64,000 bases of DNA from Algoriphagus ornithinivorans (lineage in GTDB: Bacteria > Bacteroidota > Bacteroidia > Cytophagales > Cyclobacteriaceae), in assembly GCF_900115305.1 (NCBI RefSeq), contig NZ_FOVW01000001.1, positions 1 through 64,000 on the forward strand, read 5' to 3'. The first letter of the stretch is position 1; every line of letters starts with the position of its first letter. A model generated the notes under the pieces. The model ran no database searches. It saw only the letters and a list, made by a program, of their open reading frames with translations, and was not told where the DNA came from. Position numbers and translations under genes: made by a program. Shown here in pieces: positions 16,250 to 25,122 of the stretch.

Positions 16250-17545
16250 ATGAAGTATTTCGCAACCCTGTTGGCCAATGATGTGGCCGCGATGGATCTC
16301 TCTTTGGAGATATCCCAAAACATCCTCACGACGAACAATGTCTGGATGATGCTTTCCACCGCCTTGGTATTTATTATGCACCTCGGATTTGCTGGAGTGG
16401 AAGCAGGATTTGGCCAAGCCAAAAACACGGTGAACATCCTGTTCAAAAACACCGTCACTCCAATTATCGGAATTATCTCCTATGCCGCCATTGGATTTTA
16501 TCTAATGTACCCAGGCTTTGAAACTCCAGGGTGGCTAAGTTTTGATTTTGCCGGTTGGAACATGTTCTGGTTTTCACCTGCCAGTGCTGATGTAAGTTCT
16601 GCTTATGCAGATGGTGGCTACACCTATTGGACAGATTTCTTGTTCCAAGCCATGTTTGCTGCAACAGCTGCCACCATTGTATCTGGCGCAATAGCCGAGC
16701 GTGTGAAACTAGGTGCCTATTTGGTGTTTACTCTCTTCTTTGTTGGAATTGTTTATCCTTTGATAGGCAGCTGGAAATGGGGTGGAGGTGCATTGGATGC
16801 CATGGGATTCTATGACTTTGCTGGAAGCACGCTAGTTCACTCTGTAGGTGGATGGGGAGCCTTAGCCGGTGTGATCTTGGTTGGCCCTCGAATCGGTAAG
16901 TACGTAAACGGAAAAATTGTAGAAAAGCCTGGCGCTTCTGTGCCTTTGGCAGTAATCGGTGTATTCTTACTTTGGTTAGGCTGGTTTGGATTTAATGGTG
17001 GCTCTGTGCTATCCGCTGATCCTGGATTGGTTTCCTTTGTCTTGGTAACTACTTCTCTTGCGGCCTGTGCAGGAGGATTGGGTGGATTCCTTACAGCCTA
17101 CTTTGCTTTCAAGAGATTAGACTTAGGGATGGTTTTGAACGGTATTCTGGCTGGTCTTGTAGCCATTACAGCTGGAGCCGATGTGATTAACCCAGGTTCC
17201 GCAGTGTTAGTTGGTTTAATCGGAGGGGTTTTGGTAGTGCTTTCTGCCATCCTTTTAGATAAATTTCACCTGGACGATGTAGTAGGAGCCGTGTCGGTTC
17301 ACCTGACCTGTGGGGTTTGGGGAACATTGGCAGTGGGTATTTTTTCCACTAATCCTGAGCATACATTGCTAACTCAACTTATCGGTGTTGCAATCTGTGG
17401 CGTTACTGCCTTTACTGCAGCTTTTGTAATCTTCTTTGTTTTGAAGAAGACGGTTGGTATCCGTGTCTCTGAAGAGCACGAGCGTACAGGTCTTGATTCC
17501 CACGAACATGGAATCAGAGGTTACACTATCGTTTACGACGAATAG
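16250..17545 (+). CDS. amt: Ammonium transporter (Amt family)
   Basis: A 431-residue inner-membrane ammonium channel with 11 predicted helices. The pore twin histidines are present in STLVHSVGGWG and VSVHLTCGVWG. The signature stretch that reads GLALFYGGLVRSKN in E. coli AmtB here reads HLGFAGVEAGFGQAKNT, a form more like cyanobacterial Amt proteins. AAMFAATAATIVSGAIAERV and GWFGFNGGSV are conserved. No signal peptide is evident. No glnK (PII) gene is adjacent, unlike in many bacteria. A porin gene follows 107 bp downstream with a GC-rich inverted repeat between them and no clear terminator, so they may form one transcript. Confidence 0.95.
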   Translation: MKYFATLLANDVAAMDLSLEISQNILTTNNVWMMLSTALVFIMHLGFAGVEAGFGQAKNTVNILFKNTVTPIIGIISYAAIGFYLMYPGFETPGWLSFDFAGWNMFWFSPASADVSSAYADGGYTYWTDFLFQAMFAATAATIVSGAIAERVKLGAYLVFTLFFVGIVYPLIGSWKWGGGALDAMGFYDFAGSTLVHSVGGWGALAGVILVGPRIGKYVNGKIVEKPGASVPLAVIGVFLLWLGWFGFNGGSVLSADPGLVSFVLVTTSLAACAGGLGGFLTAYFAFKRLDLGMVLNGILAGLVAITAGADVINPGSAVLVGLIGGVLVVLSAILLDKFHLDDVVGAVSVHLTCGVWGTLAVGIFSTNPEHTLLTQLIGVAICGVTAFTAAFVIFFVLKKTVGIRVSEEHERTGLDSHEHGIRGYTIVYDE

Positions 17546-17562
17546 TATCAAAAAAATAAAGA

Positions 17563-17610
17563 ACCCCGCCCGTAGAAAAAAATGCGACTCTCTTTCAAGC
17601 GGGCAGGGGT
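17563..17610 (+). other. GC-rich inverted repeat between amt and porin genes
   Basis: ACCCCGCCCG (17563-17572) pairs with CGGGC-A-GGGGT (17600-17610) with one bulged A and a 27-base loop. It is the most GC-rich patch in an AT-rich neighbourhood and has no U-run after it. It may be an RNA stability or processing element that sets different expression of the two genes, or a weak attenuator. Function is inference. Confidence 0.55.
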
Positions 17611-17652
17611 CCTATTGGTCAACTCTATCATTCACCAACACTCAAAATTAAA

Positions 17653-18825
17653 ATGAAAAATACATTACTACTAATCCTATGCATAGTTGTTTCTTCCTTC
17701 CATGTATCTTTTGCTCAAGAAGAAACTGAAAAAGCTCCTCCCGCTTTGACACTTTCCGGTTCTGTCGATGCGTATTTCAGAACTAATCTCAATGCACCTA
17801 ATAAAGGTGAAAACATCATGGCTCCGGCCACTTCTTTCGGAAATCTCCCTGGATTTTCATTGGGTATGGCAAATATTATAGCCACTTATGAGGGCGATAA
17901 GATTGGAGCTGTGGTTGATTTAGTATTCGGCCCAAGAGGCGAAGACGCCGTTTTTGGATCTCCACTTTATGCAGGAGGAATGGCTGGAAGCTCCCAGATT
18001 ATCAATCAGATGTATGTCTATTGGAATGCGAGTGACAAAGTGACTTTCACTTTGGGGAACTTTAATACCTTCTTGGGTTACGAAGTGATCTCTCCGACTG
18101 GAAATTTTAATTACTCGACTTCCTACATGTTTTCTTATGGACCTTTCTCTCATACAGGCTTGAAGGCTGATATCGCACTTTCTGATAAATTTTCTTTCAT
18201 GGCCGCTGTGATGAATCCGACAGATATGACGGAGTTTAACCTAAATGGGACCTATACGCTAGGAGCTCAGTTGGGGTATTCAACTGATGCAGGAAGTACA
18301 TTCTTGAATGTGGTTTACGGAGATCAGGACGGGAAACTAAGCAACGACGGATCATTAATTTCCGGGCAAACTTCCGGAGGAAATACCTTTCAGGTAGATT
18401 TGACTACGGGCTTTAATCTAACTGATGCCGTGTATTTAGGTGTAAATACCACCTATAACACCACTTCTTCTGGAGAGTTTTTCAGTGGTTCGGACGTGCA
18501 AGACTCCGAAGGTGATGGTTATGGTTTTTATGGATTTGCTGGCTACTTGCAAGCTACAACTTCTGAAAAATTTGCCTTGGGCTTACGAGGTGAGTACTTC
18601 AGCGTATTCAACTCAGGTTTGGACGGTGTTGTAGGATTAGATAGTTCCGGTGATGGAAATGTATTTGCGGTGACTCTTTCAGGGAATGCAAAAATTGGCA
18701 AGAATTTGACCCTAATTCCTGAAATCCGATTGGATACCATGGGGAATGAATTCTTTATGAATAAAGATTTGGCTGCAACCAAAAATCTTTCTTCGTTTTT
18801 ACTGGCTGCAGTATTTGCATTTTAA
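17653..18825 (+). CDS. Outer membrane porin (beta-barrel porin, OmpL/BBP2-like)
   Basis: A 390-residue barrel protein with a signal peptide (MKNTLLLILCIVVSSFHVSF, cut after AQE region) and a mature part of alternating strands. Examples are LTLSGSVDAYFRTNLNAPNK, FGNFNTFLGYEVISPTGNFN-type loops and the C-terminal LSSFLLAAVFAF ending in Phe. The opening resembles putative beta-barrel porin-2 (OmpL-like). Its location 107 bp after the ammonium transporter suggests joint expression and possible passage of ammonium or other nitrogen compounds through the outer membrane; this is inference from context. A terminator follows 29 bp after the stop. Confidence 0.82.
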   Translation: MKNTLLLILCIVVSSFHVSFAQEETEKAPPALTLSGSVDAYFRTNLNAPNKGENIMAPATSFGNLPGFSLGMANIIATYEGDKIGAVVDLVFGPRGEDAVFGSPLYAGGMAGSSQIINQMYVYWNASDKVTFTLGNFNTFLGYEVISPTGNFNYSTSYMFSYGPFSHTGLKADIALSDKFSFMAAVMNPTDMTEFNLNGTYTLGAQLGYSTDAGSTFLNVVYGDQDGKLSNDGSLISGQTSGGNTFQVDLTTGFNLTDAVYLGVNTTYNTTSSGEFFSGSDVQDSEGDGYGFYGFAGYLQATTSEKFALGLRGEYFSVFNSGLDGVVGLDSSGDGNVFAVTLSGNAKIGKNLTLIPEIRLDTMGNEFFMNKDLAATKNLSSFLLAAVFAF

Positions 18826-18853
18826 GCTAATAAACAGGGTCTATTGTTGTGTG

Positions 18854-18888
18854 AAAGCCGGGGTGATTTTCGCCTCGGTTTTTTTTAT
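18854..18888 (+). terminator. Terminator after the amt-porin unit
   Basis: A 12-bp stem (AAAGCCGGGGTG with CGCCTCGGTTTT, including three G-U pairs) with a five-base loop is followed by a long T run. Confidence 0.75.
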
Positions 18889-19085
18889 TTTATAATTTCT
18901 TTAAGATTTTCAGATCAAATGGAATGATGAACAAACAATAATGCTGCGATTTTTCAATTATTGGGATGAAATTAAAACTGAATAGAAAATAAGTTTTTGA
19001 ACATTTTTTAAAATTTAATTTCTAATCATCGAATTTTTTGGAGAAAAAATATTGAAAAGTGAAACAATTTCTTTTTTCTGCTGTA

Positions 19086-19093
19086 TATCTTTG
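19086..19093 (+). promoter_or_regulatory. Bacteroidetes-type -7 box before the repeat-protein gene
   Basis: TATCTTTG matches TAnnTTTG exactly and lies 20 bp before the start codon at 19114. The leader would be about 14 bases. No convincing -33 box is seen. Confidence 0.5.
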
Positions 19094-19113
19094 TACAACC
19101 CAAATATACAGAT

Positions 19114-19476
19114 ATGAAAAAGTTATTGCTCTTTCTATCAGCCTTTTGTATCCTAGGTTTCGCTCAAGCACAAAGCTTATCCAAAGGACCTAAAGCCAAA
19201 AATGCTAAAGTCTGGAAAACCCAAGATAAGTCGCTCAAAGTTGTTTTCCATTCTTCTCCTCAAACTCTAACCGGAGCAGAAGCTAAAAATTTTAAGCAGT
19301 GGAATTCTGAGTCGGCAAAACTTCAGATTAGAACTAGATCGGAAATCAACAATCCTAAAGGTCTCGAAGCTAAAAACAGAAAGGTCTGGGAGGAATCTCA
19401 AAAAATCCAGGTTAATTCCAAGGCATCCTATATTGAGCCTAAATCCATGAGGAAGAAAAAACTCTGGTGGCATTAA
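19114..19476 (+). CDS. Small secreted protein with internal repeats
   Basis: A 120-residue protein with a signal peptide (MKKLLLFLSAFCILGFAQAQ, cleavage after residue 20). The mature part consists of about 30-residue repeats, each opening with a G/K-x-x-AKN-x-K-x-W motif: KGPKAKNAKVWK, TGAEAKNFKQWN and KGLEAKNRKVWE, then a shortened KSMRKKKLWW at the C-terminus. The second half of each repeat has beta-like alternation (KVVFHSS, KLQIRTRSE, KIQVNSKAS). The mature protein is strongly basic. I do not recognise the family. It is transcribed alone, with a promoter-like box 20 bp upstream and a terminator shared with the convergent GroES-like gene. Confidence 0.8.
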   Translation: MKKLLLFLSAFCILGFAQAQSLSKGPKAKNAKVWKTQDKSLKVVFHSSPQTLTGAEAKNFKQWNSESAKLQIRTRSEINNPKGLEAKNRKVWEESQKIQVNSKASYIEPKSMRKKKLWWH

Positions 19477-19510
19477 AAAAGAAAGCTCGGTTTATATACC
19501 GAGCTTTTTT
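19475..19510. terminator. Bidirectional terminator
   Basis: The 10-bp stem AAAGCTCGGT/ACCGAGCTTT with loop TTATAT is flanked by six A on the left and six T on the right. It serves both the repeat-protein gene (+) and the GroES-like gene (-). Confidence 0.88.
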
Positions 19511-19512
19511 AA

Positions 19513-19887
19513 TTATAGGTCTTGTTCTCTTTCCAGCATCAATACAGATGCCTGTGAGACTATAAAGTATTTTTCTCCTTCGTACATTACTTCGTGAGCC
19601 CCAGAAAGAAGGAATATTGCTAAGTCTCCTTCTTTTGCCTGTAGAGGGACATACTTTACTTTTTCTTCATTTTCCATCCAGGGTTCATGATCATCTGCAG
19701 GCATTGGAATAGGATATCCCGGGCCTGCCTTTATGATGTAGCCTTGTTGAACTTTTTCTTTTTCCTGAACTCCAGGAGGCAGATAAAGTCCGGTGCTTGT
19801 TTTTTCGTTGGGTTTTTTCAGGCGAATTAATACTCTGTCCCCCACTACAATTAGCTTTTTCAATTTATTGTCTGCCGTGAGTTGCAT
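19513..19887 (-). CDS. GroES-like co-chaperone family protein
   Basis: A 124-residue protein from the ATG at 19887 (MQLTADNKLKKLIVVGDRVL); the frame is open ten codons further but MQLTADN is the better start. The GroES (Cpn10) fold is seen in VVGDRVLIRLKKPNEKTSTG, LYLPPGVQEKEKVQQGYIIK and AKEGDLAIFLLSGAHEVMYE. It is longer than the usual 95-residue GroES because of an insert (about 66-90, GYPIPMPADDHEPWMENEEK). No groEL is adjacent, so this is probably a divergent second copy rather than the main GroES. It lies 115 bp after dnaK on the same strand and may share stress induction. Confidence 0.8.
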   Translation of the reverse strand: MQLTADNKLKKLIVVGDRVLIRLKKPNEKTSTGLYLPPGVQEKEKVQQGYIIKAGPGYPIPMPADDHEPWMENEEKVKYVPLQAKEGDLAIFLLSGAHEVMYEGEKYFIVSQASVLMLEREQDL

Positions 19888-20002
19888 AATCGAATGATTA
19901 TTGATGAAAAAAGCCAAGAGTCGAGATACTATTATCTTGATCCTTGGCTCTTAAAAGGATTAGGCATCCGCAATTGACGGATGCCTAAGTTGGTTTAGTT
20001 TA

Positions 20003-21922
20003 TTATTTCTTGTCTTCGTTTACTTCTTCGTAATCTACATCAGAAACTCCGTCACCGGCATTTTCTGCTCCAGATGAAGCTCCTGCATCAGCACCCGGCT
20101 GAGCTCCAGCTCCCTGAGTTGCATTGTAGATTTCTTGTGAAGCTGCTTCCCAAGCCTTATTCAAGCCTTCCATGGCAGAATCAACTCCAGCCAAATCTTG
20201 AGACTGATGAGCGGCTTTCAAAGTGTCAAGTGCTCCTGAAATGGCAGTTTTGTTACCTTCAGAAAGTTTGTCACCATATTCTTTCAACTGCTTTTCAGTT
20301 TGGAAGATCAAGCTATCAGCTTGGTTCAACTTTTCGATTTTTTCTTTCTCAGCTTTATCAGCAGCTGCATTTGCTTCTGCCTCTTTCTTCATTCTGTCGA
20401 TTTCTTCCTGAGAAAGACCAGAAGAAGCTTCTATTTTAATCTTTTGCTCTTTGCCAGTTCCTTTGTCTTTAGCAGACACATTCAGGATACCATTCGCATC
20501 GATATCAAAAGTAACTTCAATTTGAGGTACTCCTCTTGGTGCTGGCGGAATATCCGTTAACTGGAATCTACCAATAGTTCTGTTATCCTTCGCCAATGGT
20601 CTCTCACCTTGTAGGACGTGAATATCTACTGCTGGCTGATTGTCAGCTGCTGTAGAGAAAACCTCTGATTTTTTGGTTGGGATAGTCGTATTTGCTTCAA
20701 TTAATTTGGTCATTACTCCACCCATGGTTTCGATACCAAGAGAAAGAGGAGTTACATCCAATAGCAATACATCTTTCACTTCTCCAGTCAAGACACCACC
20801 TTGAATAGCAGCACCGATAGCTACTACCTCATCAGGGTTTACACCCTTAGAAGGTTTCTTGCCGAAGAATTTCTCTACTTCTTCCTGGATTTTTGGTATT
20901 CTGGTAGAACCACCTACCAAGATTACTTCATCTATGTCAGATGGAGACATTCCTGCATCTGACAAAGCCTTTTTACATGGCTCCATAGATCTTTTAACCA
21001 AATCCTCTGAAAGTTGCTCAAACTTAGATCTGCTTAAGTTTCTCACCAAGTGCTTAGGGCCTGACTGAGTGGCAGTAATGTAAGGAAGGTTGATTTCTGT
21101 AGATGAAGAGCTGGATAATTCAATCTTTGCTTTCTCAGCTGCTTCTTTCAATCTCTGAAGAGCCATCGGATCTTTTCTCAAATCGATTTGCTCTTCAGCT
21201 TGGAATTCAGAAGCCAACCAGTTGATGATTACTTGGTCGAAGTCATCACCACCCAAGTGTACGTCACCGTTGGTAGACTTTACTTCAAATACACCATCGC
21301 CTAATTCAAGAATTGAAATATCGAATGTACCACCACCAAGGTCATACACTGCGATTTTCATGTCTTGGTTTTTCTTATCCATACCATAAGCCAATGCAGC
21401 TGCAGTAGGCTCGTTGATGATACGCTTTACTTCCAAACCAGCGATTTGACCAGCTTCCTTCGTAGCTTGACGCTCTGCATCATTGAAGTAAGCTGGTACT
21501 GTGATTACCGCTTCTGTTACTTCCTGTCCCAAGAAGTCTTCCGCCGTGCTCTTCATTTTTTGAAGAATCATCGCAGAAATCTCCTGAGGAGTATATGATC
21601 TGTCACCGATTTTTACGGCAACTGTATCGTTTGATCCTTGTTCTACTTTATAAGAAGCGTGTTTTTTCTCTTCTGATACTTCAGAGAACTTCTTACCCAT
21701 AAATCTCTTTACGGAGGAAATGGTATTGCCCGGGTTGGTAATTGCCTGACGCTTTGCAGGATCACCCACCTTGCGCTCTCCATTTCCATTGTCAAGAAAA
21801 GCCACAATTGATGGAGTGGTTCTTCTTCCTTCACTGTTTTGGATGACTACAGGCTCGTTACCCTCCATTACAGCTACGCAGGAGTTGGTGGTACCCAAGT
21901 CAATGCCTATAATTTTTCCCAT
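20003..21922 (-). CDS. dnaK: Chaperone protein DnaK (Hsp70)
   Basis: A 639-residue Hsp70. The ATG at 21922 gives [20 protein letters not shown]; the open frame continues 17 codons upstream but is not family-like. The ATPase domain (1-385) has [26 protein letters not shown] and [13 protein letters not shown]. The substrate-binding domain (390-505) has [20 protein letters not shown]. The lid and a Gly/Ala-rich tail end in the conserved acidic [14 protein letters not shown]. It folds nascent and stress-damaged proteins with DnaJ and GrpE, whose genes are not next to it. The 5' region (21923-22148) is non-coding and must hold the promoter. Confidence 0.98.
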   Translation of the reverse strand: MGKIIGIDLGTTNSCVAVMEGNEPVVIQNSEGRRTTPSIVAFLDNGNGERKVGDPAKRQAITNPGNTISSVKRFMGKKFSEVSEEKKHASYKVEQGSNDTVAVKIGDRSYTPQEISAMILQKMKSTAEDFLGQEVTEAVITVPAYFNDAERQATKEAGQIAGLEVKRIINEPTAAALAYGMDKKNQDMKIAVYDLGGGTFDISILELGDGVFEVKSTNGDVHLGGDDFDQVIINWLASEFQAEEQIDLRKDPMALQRLKEAAEKAKIELSSSSSTEINLPYITATQSGPKHLVRNLSRSKFEQLSEDLVKRSMEPCKKALSDAGMSPSDIDEVILVGGSTRIPKIQEEVEKFFGKKPSKGVNPDEVVAIGAAIQGGVLTGEVKDVLLLDVTPLSLGIETMGGVMTKLIEANTTIPTKKSEVFSTAADNQPAVDIHVLQGERPLAKDNRTIGRFQLTDIPPAPRGVPQIEVTFDIDANGILNVSAKDKGTGKEQKIKIEASSGLSQEEIDRMKKEAEANAAADKAEKEKIEKLNQADSLIFQTEKQLKEYGDKLSEGNKTAISGALDTLKAAHQSQDLAGVDSAMEGLNKAWEAASQEIYNATQGAGAQPGADAGASSGAENAGDGVSDVDYEEVNEDKK

Positions 21923-22148
21923 GATTATAAATTTTAATTTAGTTGCTGAATTAATACGTCTCCCTATCTTCAATGCTTATGCCAGCCCATATTTTTCTTT
22001 TATTCGTGTCACAATGGCAGAAAACAAGACAATTTTTTAGCTGGATTTTCAGTTTTTGACAAGACAGTTCGGAATTTGGCTGAGATTATGACAGACAAAA
22101 AAATATTGTGCCATGCAACTTTGATTGGCTATGTAGCATCTTAAGATT
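21923..22148 (-). other. dnaK upstream region
   Basis: This non-coding stretch lies between the dnaK start and a doubtful small ORF. It is AT-rich. TGGCATAAGCATTGAA on the minus strand (21984-21969) resembles a -24/-12 element but lacks the essential GC at -12. No CIRCE element (TTAGCACTC) and no other recognisable stress operator is seen. Confidence 0.35.
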
Positions 22149-22346
22149 ATGAGAAAAGTAATTTTTAGATCCTTCAAATCGGAAAAAGCTAAATGGGTGT
22201 TTGTTTTGCTTCTAGGGTTCTCATTTTGGAGCATTAGGGAGTTGTTCCAGACTTATTTATGTAATTGGGAGACTTGGGAAAGCTGGATTCCTGATTATCA
22301 TTTTTTAGACTTTAAACGAGTATTGTTTACGATTTTTAGCAAATAG
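22149..22346 (+). CDS. Possible small membrane protein (doubtful)
   Basis: A 65-codon frame starting MRKVIFRSFKSEKAKWVFVL with one hydrophobic segment (about residues 17-37), then an aromatic-rich tail (ETWESWIPDYHFLDFKR). It lies in the gap between dnaK and the MOSC gene. A basic start followed by one helix is plausible for a small inner-membrane protein, but there is no family match I recognise and no clear promoter. It may be a chance frame. Confidence 0.35.
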   Translation: MRKVIFRSFKSEKAKWVFVLLLGFSFWSIRELFQTYLCNWETWESWIPDYHFLDFKRVLFTIFSK

Positions 22347-22464
22347 TGCCTTTTTCCAAATACAGGCTGTTTTGATTCCAACTTTCGCTTTTATAAAATG
22401 TAGGCTGGAAAAGAAGATTCTCAGCTAAACCTGTTTTATCTTAAAGGGTTAAAAAAAAACGTAT

Positions 22465-23271
22465 ATGAGTCAGGGTATTTTTCTACAGGATATTTATATA
22501 TATCCCATCAAATCATTGGGAGGAATTCGAATGGAGGTCTGTCGGGTGGAGGAAAGAGGATTTCAATTTGACAGAAGATGGATGCTGATTGATCCTCAGG
22601 GAATGTTTGTAACTCAGAGAGAATACCCCCAGCTGGCCTTGTTAAAAGTACAGTTGGAATCTGATTTTCTGAGAGTTTATTCTTCAGAAAGACCTGAGGA
22701 TTATATTCAAATCCCTTTGATTTTGGAGGGTTATGAATCAGTGGAAGTAGTAGTCTGGGATGATACCATGCTCGCCAAAAAATTAGATCCGAATATCGAT
22801 AAATGGTTTTCTGAAAAATTGGGCATGGAGGTTCATTTGGTCAAAATGCCTGAAACTACCCATAGACTTGTGAGTCCTAAGTACGCTGTTAACAATGAGT
22901 CTGTCAGTTTTGCAGATGGTATGCCGTATTTACTGATAGGACAAGAATCCTTGGATGATCTAAATTCCAGATTGGAAAGCTCTGTGCCTATGGATAGGTT
23001 TAGACCTAACTTAGTTTTCAGTGGAGCCAAAGCTTATGAGGAAGATTCTTGGAAGACGCTTAAGGTAGGCGAGGTCGATTTTCAAATTGTGAAACCTTGT
23101 GCCCGCTGTGTGATGACTACCATAGATCAGGAAAATGCAACAAAAAGTAAGGAGCCTCTTAAAACTCTAGCCGGCTATAGAACTTTCAATAATAAAGTAC
23201 TTTTTGGGCAGAATATGGTAGCACTTTCTCATGGTATACTCAAGGTGGGAGATCAGGTTAGCATCCAATAA
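22465..23271 (+). CDS. MOSC domain protein (YcbX/mARC-like molybdoenzyme)
   Basis: A 268-residue protein with an N-terminal MOSC_N beta barrel (about 1-125: DIYIYPIKSLGGIRMEVCRV, GFQFDRRWMLIDPQGMFVTQ) and a MOSC domain (about 130-265). The segment KPCARCVMTTIDQENATKSK carries the cysteine expected to ligate molybdenum cofactor in YcbX and mARC reductases, and PMDRFRPNLVFSG is conserved. These enzymes reduce N-hydroxylated compounds. The usual fused ferredoxin domain is absent, so the electron donor is separate. It is monocistronic and convergent with hemE, sharing a short hairpin. Confidence 0.9.
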   Translation: MSQGIFLQDIYIYPIKSLGGIRMEVCRVEERGFQFDRRWMLIDPQGMFVTQREYPQLALLKVQLESDFLRVYSSERPEDYIQIPLILEGYESVEVVVWDDTMLAKKLDPNIDKWFSEKLGMEVHLVKMPETTHRLVSPKYAVNNESVSFADGMPYLLIGQESLDDLNSRLESSVPMDRFRPNLVFSGAKAYEEDSWKTLKVGEVDFQIVKPCARCVMTTIDQENATKSKEPLKTLAGYRTFNNKVLFGQNMVALSHGILKVGDQVSIQ

Positions 23272-23291
23272 AAAAGAGCCCGAAGGCTCTT
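23269..23291 (-). terminator. Terminator between MOSC gene and hemE
   Basis: The 7-bp stem AAGAGCC/GGCTCTT with loop CGAA lies between the two convergent stops. The A run to its left provides a U-run for hemE; the + side has only a weak one. Confidence 0.75.
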
Positions 23292-23293
23292 AA

Positions 23294-24319
23294 TCATTTA
23301 AAACTTTTTACTGTTTGGATAAATACTTTGACCATTTCAGGGTCTATATCTGGATATACTCCGTGTCCTAAATTCGCAATATGTCTGCCGCCTTTAAATT
23401 GCTCCATCATTTGTACAGTGGCGGTTCTTACTTGGTCGGGGTTGCCATATAGAGCAGCAGGATCCAGATTTCCTTGTAAAGTCTTATTTTCTCCAATCAT
23501 CTTTCTGGATTCAGAAATCCCCATATTCCAATCCAAGCCTATGGTTTCACAGTTTAATTTCCCCATGGCTTCTCTTGCGAAAAAGGCTCCCTTTGCAAAA
23601 ACTGTTTTAGGAACTTCATTTACTGCATCACAGATTTGTCGGATATATCGAAGAGAAAATTCTTCATATTGTTCTGGCCCTAATATTCCTGCCCAACTAT
23701 CAAAAATCTGAACTAAGTCTGCACCTGCTTGAATTTGAGCTTTGAGATAGTTGACAGTGCTGTCAGTAATCATCTGAAGCAATTGGTGTGATAATTTAGG
23801 CTCTGTATAGAGCATCGCTCTGGCTTTGGAGAAAGTTTTGCTGCCACTTCCCTCAACCATATAGGCAAAAATTGTCCATGGAGCTCCTGCAAATCCGATT
23901 AGAGGAACTCGTCCATTCAATTCTTTTTTGGTGATTTCTATGGCTTTAATCACATAACTCAAGTCATTTGCTCCATCAGCGACCCGAATTTTTTGAAGAT
24001 CAGAAGCCGAGCTCACCGTGTTTGGAAACCAAGGCCCTCTTTTCTCTACCATTTCATAAGGTAATCCCATTGCTTCCGGAATTACCAAAATGTCTGAAAA
24101 AATGATCGCTGCATCCACTCCCAAAAGATCAACAGGCTGAATGGTCACCTCAGCCGCTAGCTCTGGAGTTTGCGCTAATTCGATAAAACCGGAAACAGAT
24201 TCTCTTACCGCTCTGTATTCCGGAAGAATTCTACCAGCCTGGCGCATGAGCCAAACAGGAGTTCTCTCCACTTTTTCACCTTTTGCTGCTCTCAGCAGCA
24301 GATCGTTTTGGATTTGCAT
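23294..24319 (-). CDS. hemE: Uroporphyrinogen decarboxylase
   Basis: A 341-residue TIM-barrel enzyme that removes four carboxyl groups from uroporphyrinogen III to give coproporphyrinogen III. The signature [18 protein letters not shown] at residues 19-36 carries the invariant arginines. [15 protein letters not shown] carries the catalytic Asp, and [20 protein letters not shown] and [20 protein letters not shown] are typical of the family. Length is normal. It lies 106 bp downstream of a lipoprotein gene that has its own terminator, so it is probably transcribed alone. Confidence 0.96.
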   Translation of the reverse strand: MQIQNDLLLRAAKGEKVERTPVWLMRQAGRILPEYRAVRESVSGFIELAQTPELAAEVTIQPVDLLGVDAAIIFSDILVIPEAMGLPYEMVEKRGPWFPNTVSSASDLQKIRVADGANDLSYVIKAIEITKKELNGRVPLIGFAGAPWTIFAYMVEGSGSKTFSKARAMLYTEPKLSHQLLQMITDSTVNYLKAQIQAGADLVQIFDSWAGILGPEQYEEFSLRYIRQICDAVNEVPKTVFAKGAFFAREAMGKLNCETIGLDWNMGISESRKMIGENKTLQGNLDPAALYGNPDQVRTATVQMMEQFKGGRHIANLGHGVYPDIDPEMVKVFIQTVKSFK

Positions 24320-24368
24320 GGTGCAAAGATAGGAAGCAAATAATATTTGGCTGATAATTCTTCCACAT

Positions 24369-24396
24369 AAAAAAAGACCGGAATCAAGTTCCGGTC
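24369..24396 (-). terminator. Terminator of the collagen-like lipoprotein gene
   Basis: The 8-bp stem GACCGGAA/TTCCGGTC (24376-24396) with loop TCAAG is followed on the minus strand by seven T. It lies 30 bp after the lipoprotein stop and before hemE. Confidence 0.85.
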
Positions 24397-24425
24397 CTAA
24401 TTTTCTTTAAAGTGCACAGTTGTTT

Positions 24426-24953
24426 TTAATTTCTAGGATAGGTTTTTATAAAATCCTCTTCTTCTATTCCATAATATTCCATAGTAGCTGAGTAATACGA
24501 GTAGTCCATTCTAAAGTTGGCAGGATCTGCAGGAATTACAATTGCACGGAAAATTTGATTTTGGGTGAAATCTGAACCTAAAGTGGAAGGATCAATTGCG
24601 CCATCTAAGAAGCAAATCACATCTCTTCGGGTAAAGTCAAAATTATAAACCAAAATACCATTGTCCAGATAATAAGTTTGAGGCATTAGTCTCCAAATGT
24701 CTTCACCTTCAAATTCTCCTACTAATAAGTAAACCAGGACCTTATCACTTGCTAAATTGGCAGAAGGAAATGTGAATGAAATTTGGTAATCATTGGCGGC
24801 TGTAAAATTGCCCCCAAATTCAAAGGCTTTTCCTACAATAGTTACTCCATCTAAACCATCCAATCCCGGAGGTCCTGGAGGTCCCATTGGACCTTCACAT
24901 GCCTGAAAAGCCAATAAGGCTATAAGGCTGAAAATTGCGCTAAGTCTTTTCAT
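24426..24953 (-). CDS. Lipoprotein with short collagen-like segment
   Basis: A 175-residue protein with a lipoprotein signal peptide (MKRLSAIFSLIALLAFQAC, Cys19 as lipid site). It is followed at once by a Gly-x-Pro stretch, GPMGPPGPPGLDGLDG, with GXY periodicity like a collagen stalk. The remaining domain (about residues 45-175) looks beta-rich (VLVYLLVGEFEGEDIWRLMP, RAIVIPADPANFRMDYSYYS). This layout of lipid anchor, short GXY stalk and small domain recurs in Cytophagales. It is probably surface-exposed or periplasmic. Function is unknown. It is monocistronic. Confidence 0.78.
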   Translation of the reverse strand: MKRLSAIFSLIALLAFQACEGPMGPPGPPGLDGLDGVTIVGKAFEFGGNFTAANDYQISFTFPSANLASDKVLVYLLVGEFEGEDIWRLMPQTYYLDNGILVYNFDFTRRDVICFLDGAIDPSTLGSDFTQNQIFRAIVIPADPANFRMDYSYYSATMEYYGIEEEDFIKTYPRN

Positions 24954-25122
24954 GTTTATTTATGGGTTAAGTGATTAAAAGAATTTAAACTAGATCGAAA
25001 ACTTAGAGACGCAACTCTTGTTCAAAATAGTTTAGTTTATTAAAATATTATTTGGCAATTGATTTAATCTTTAACACGAAATTTCGGGATAGAAAGTTGG
25101 TTAAAAATCCTTAAGAGGAGAT

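Noticed and set aside
21969..21984. Sigma-54-like site upstream of dnaK
   Set aside because: TGGCATAAGCATTGAA has the right spacing but GA in place of the essential GC at -12, and dnaK is not a usual sigma-54 gene.
22049..22234. 61-codon minus-strand frame upstream of dnaK
   Set aside because: Composition and content look random, and it overlaps the other doubtful frame at 22149; neither has a family match.
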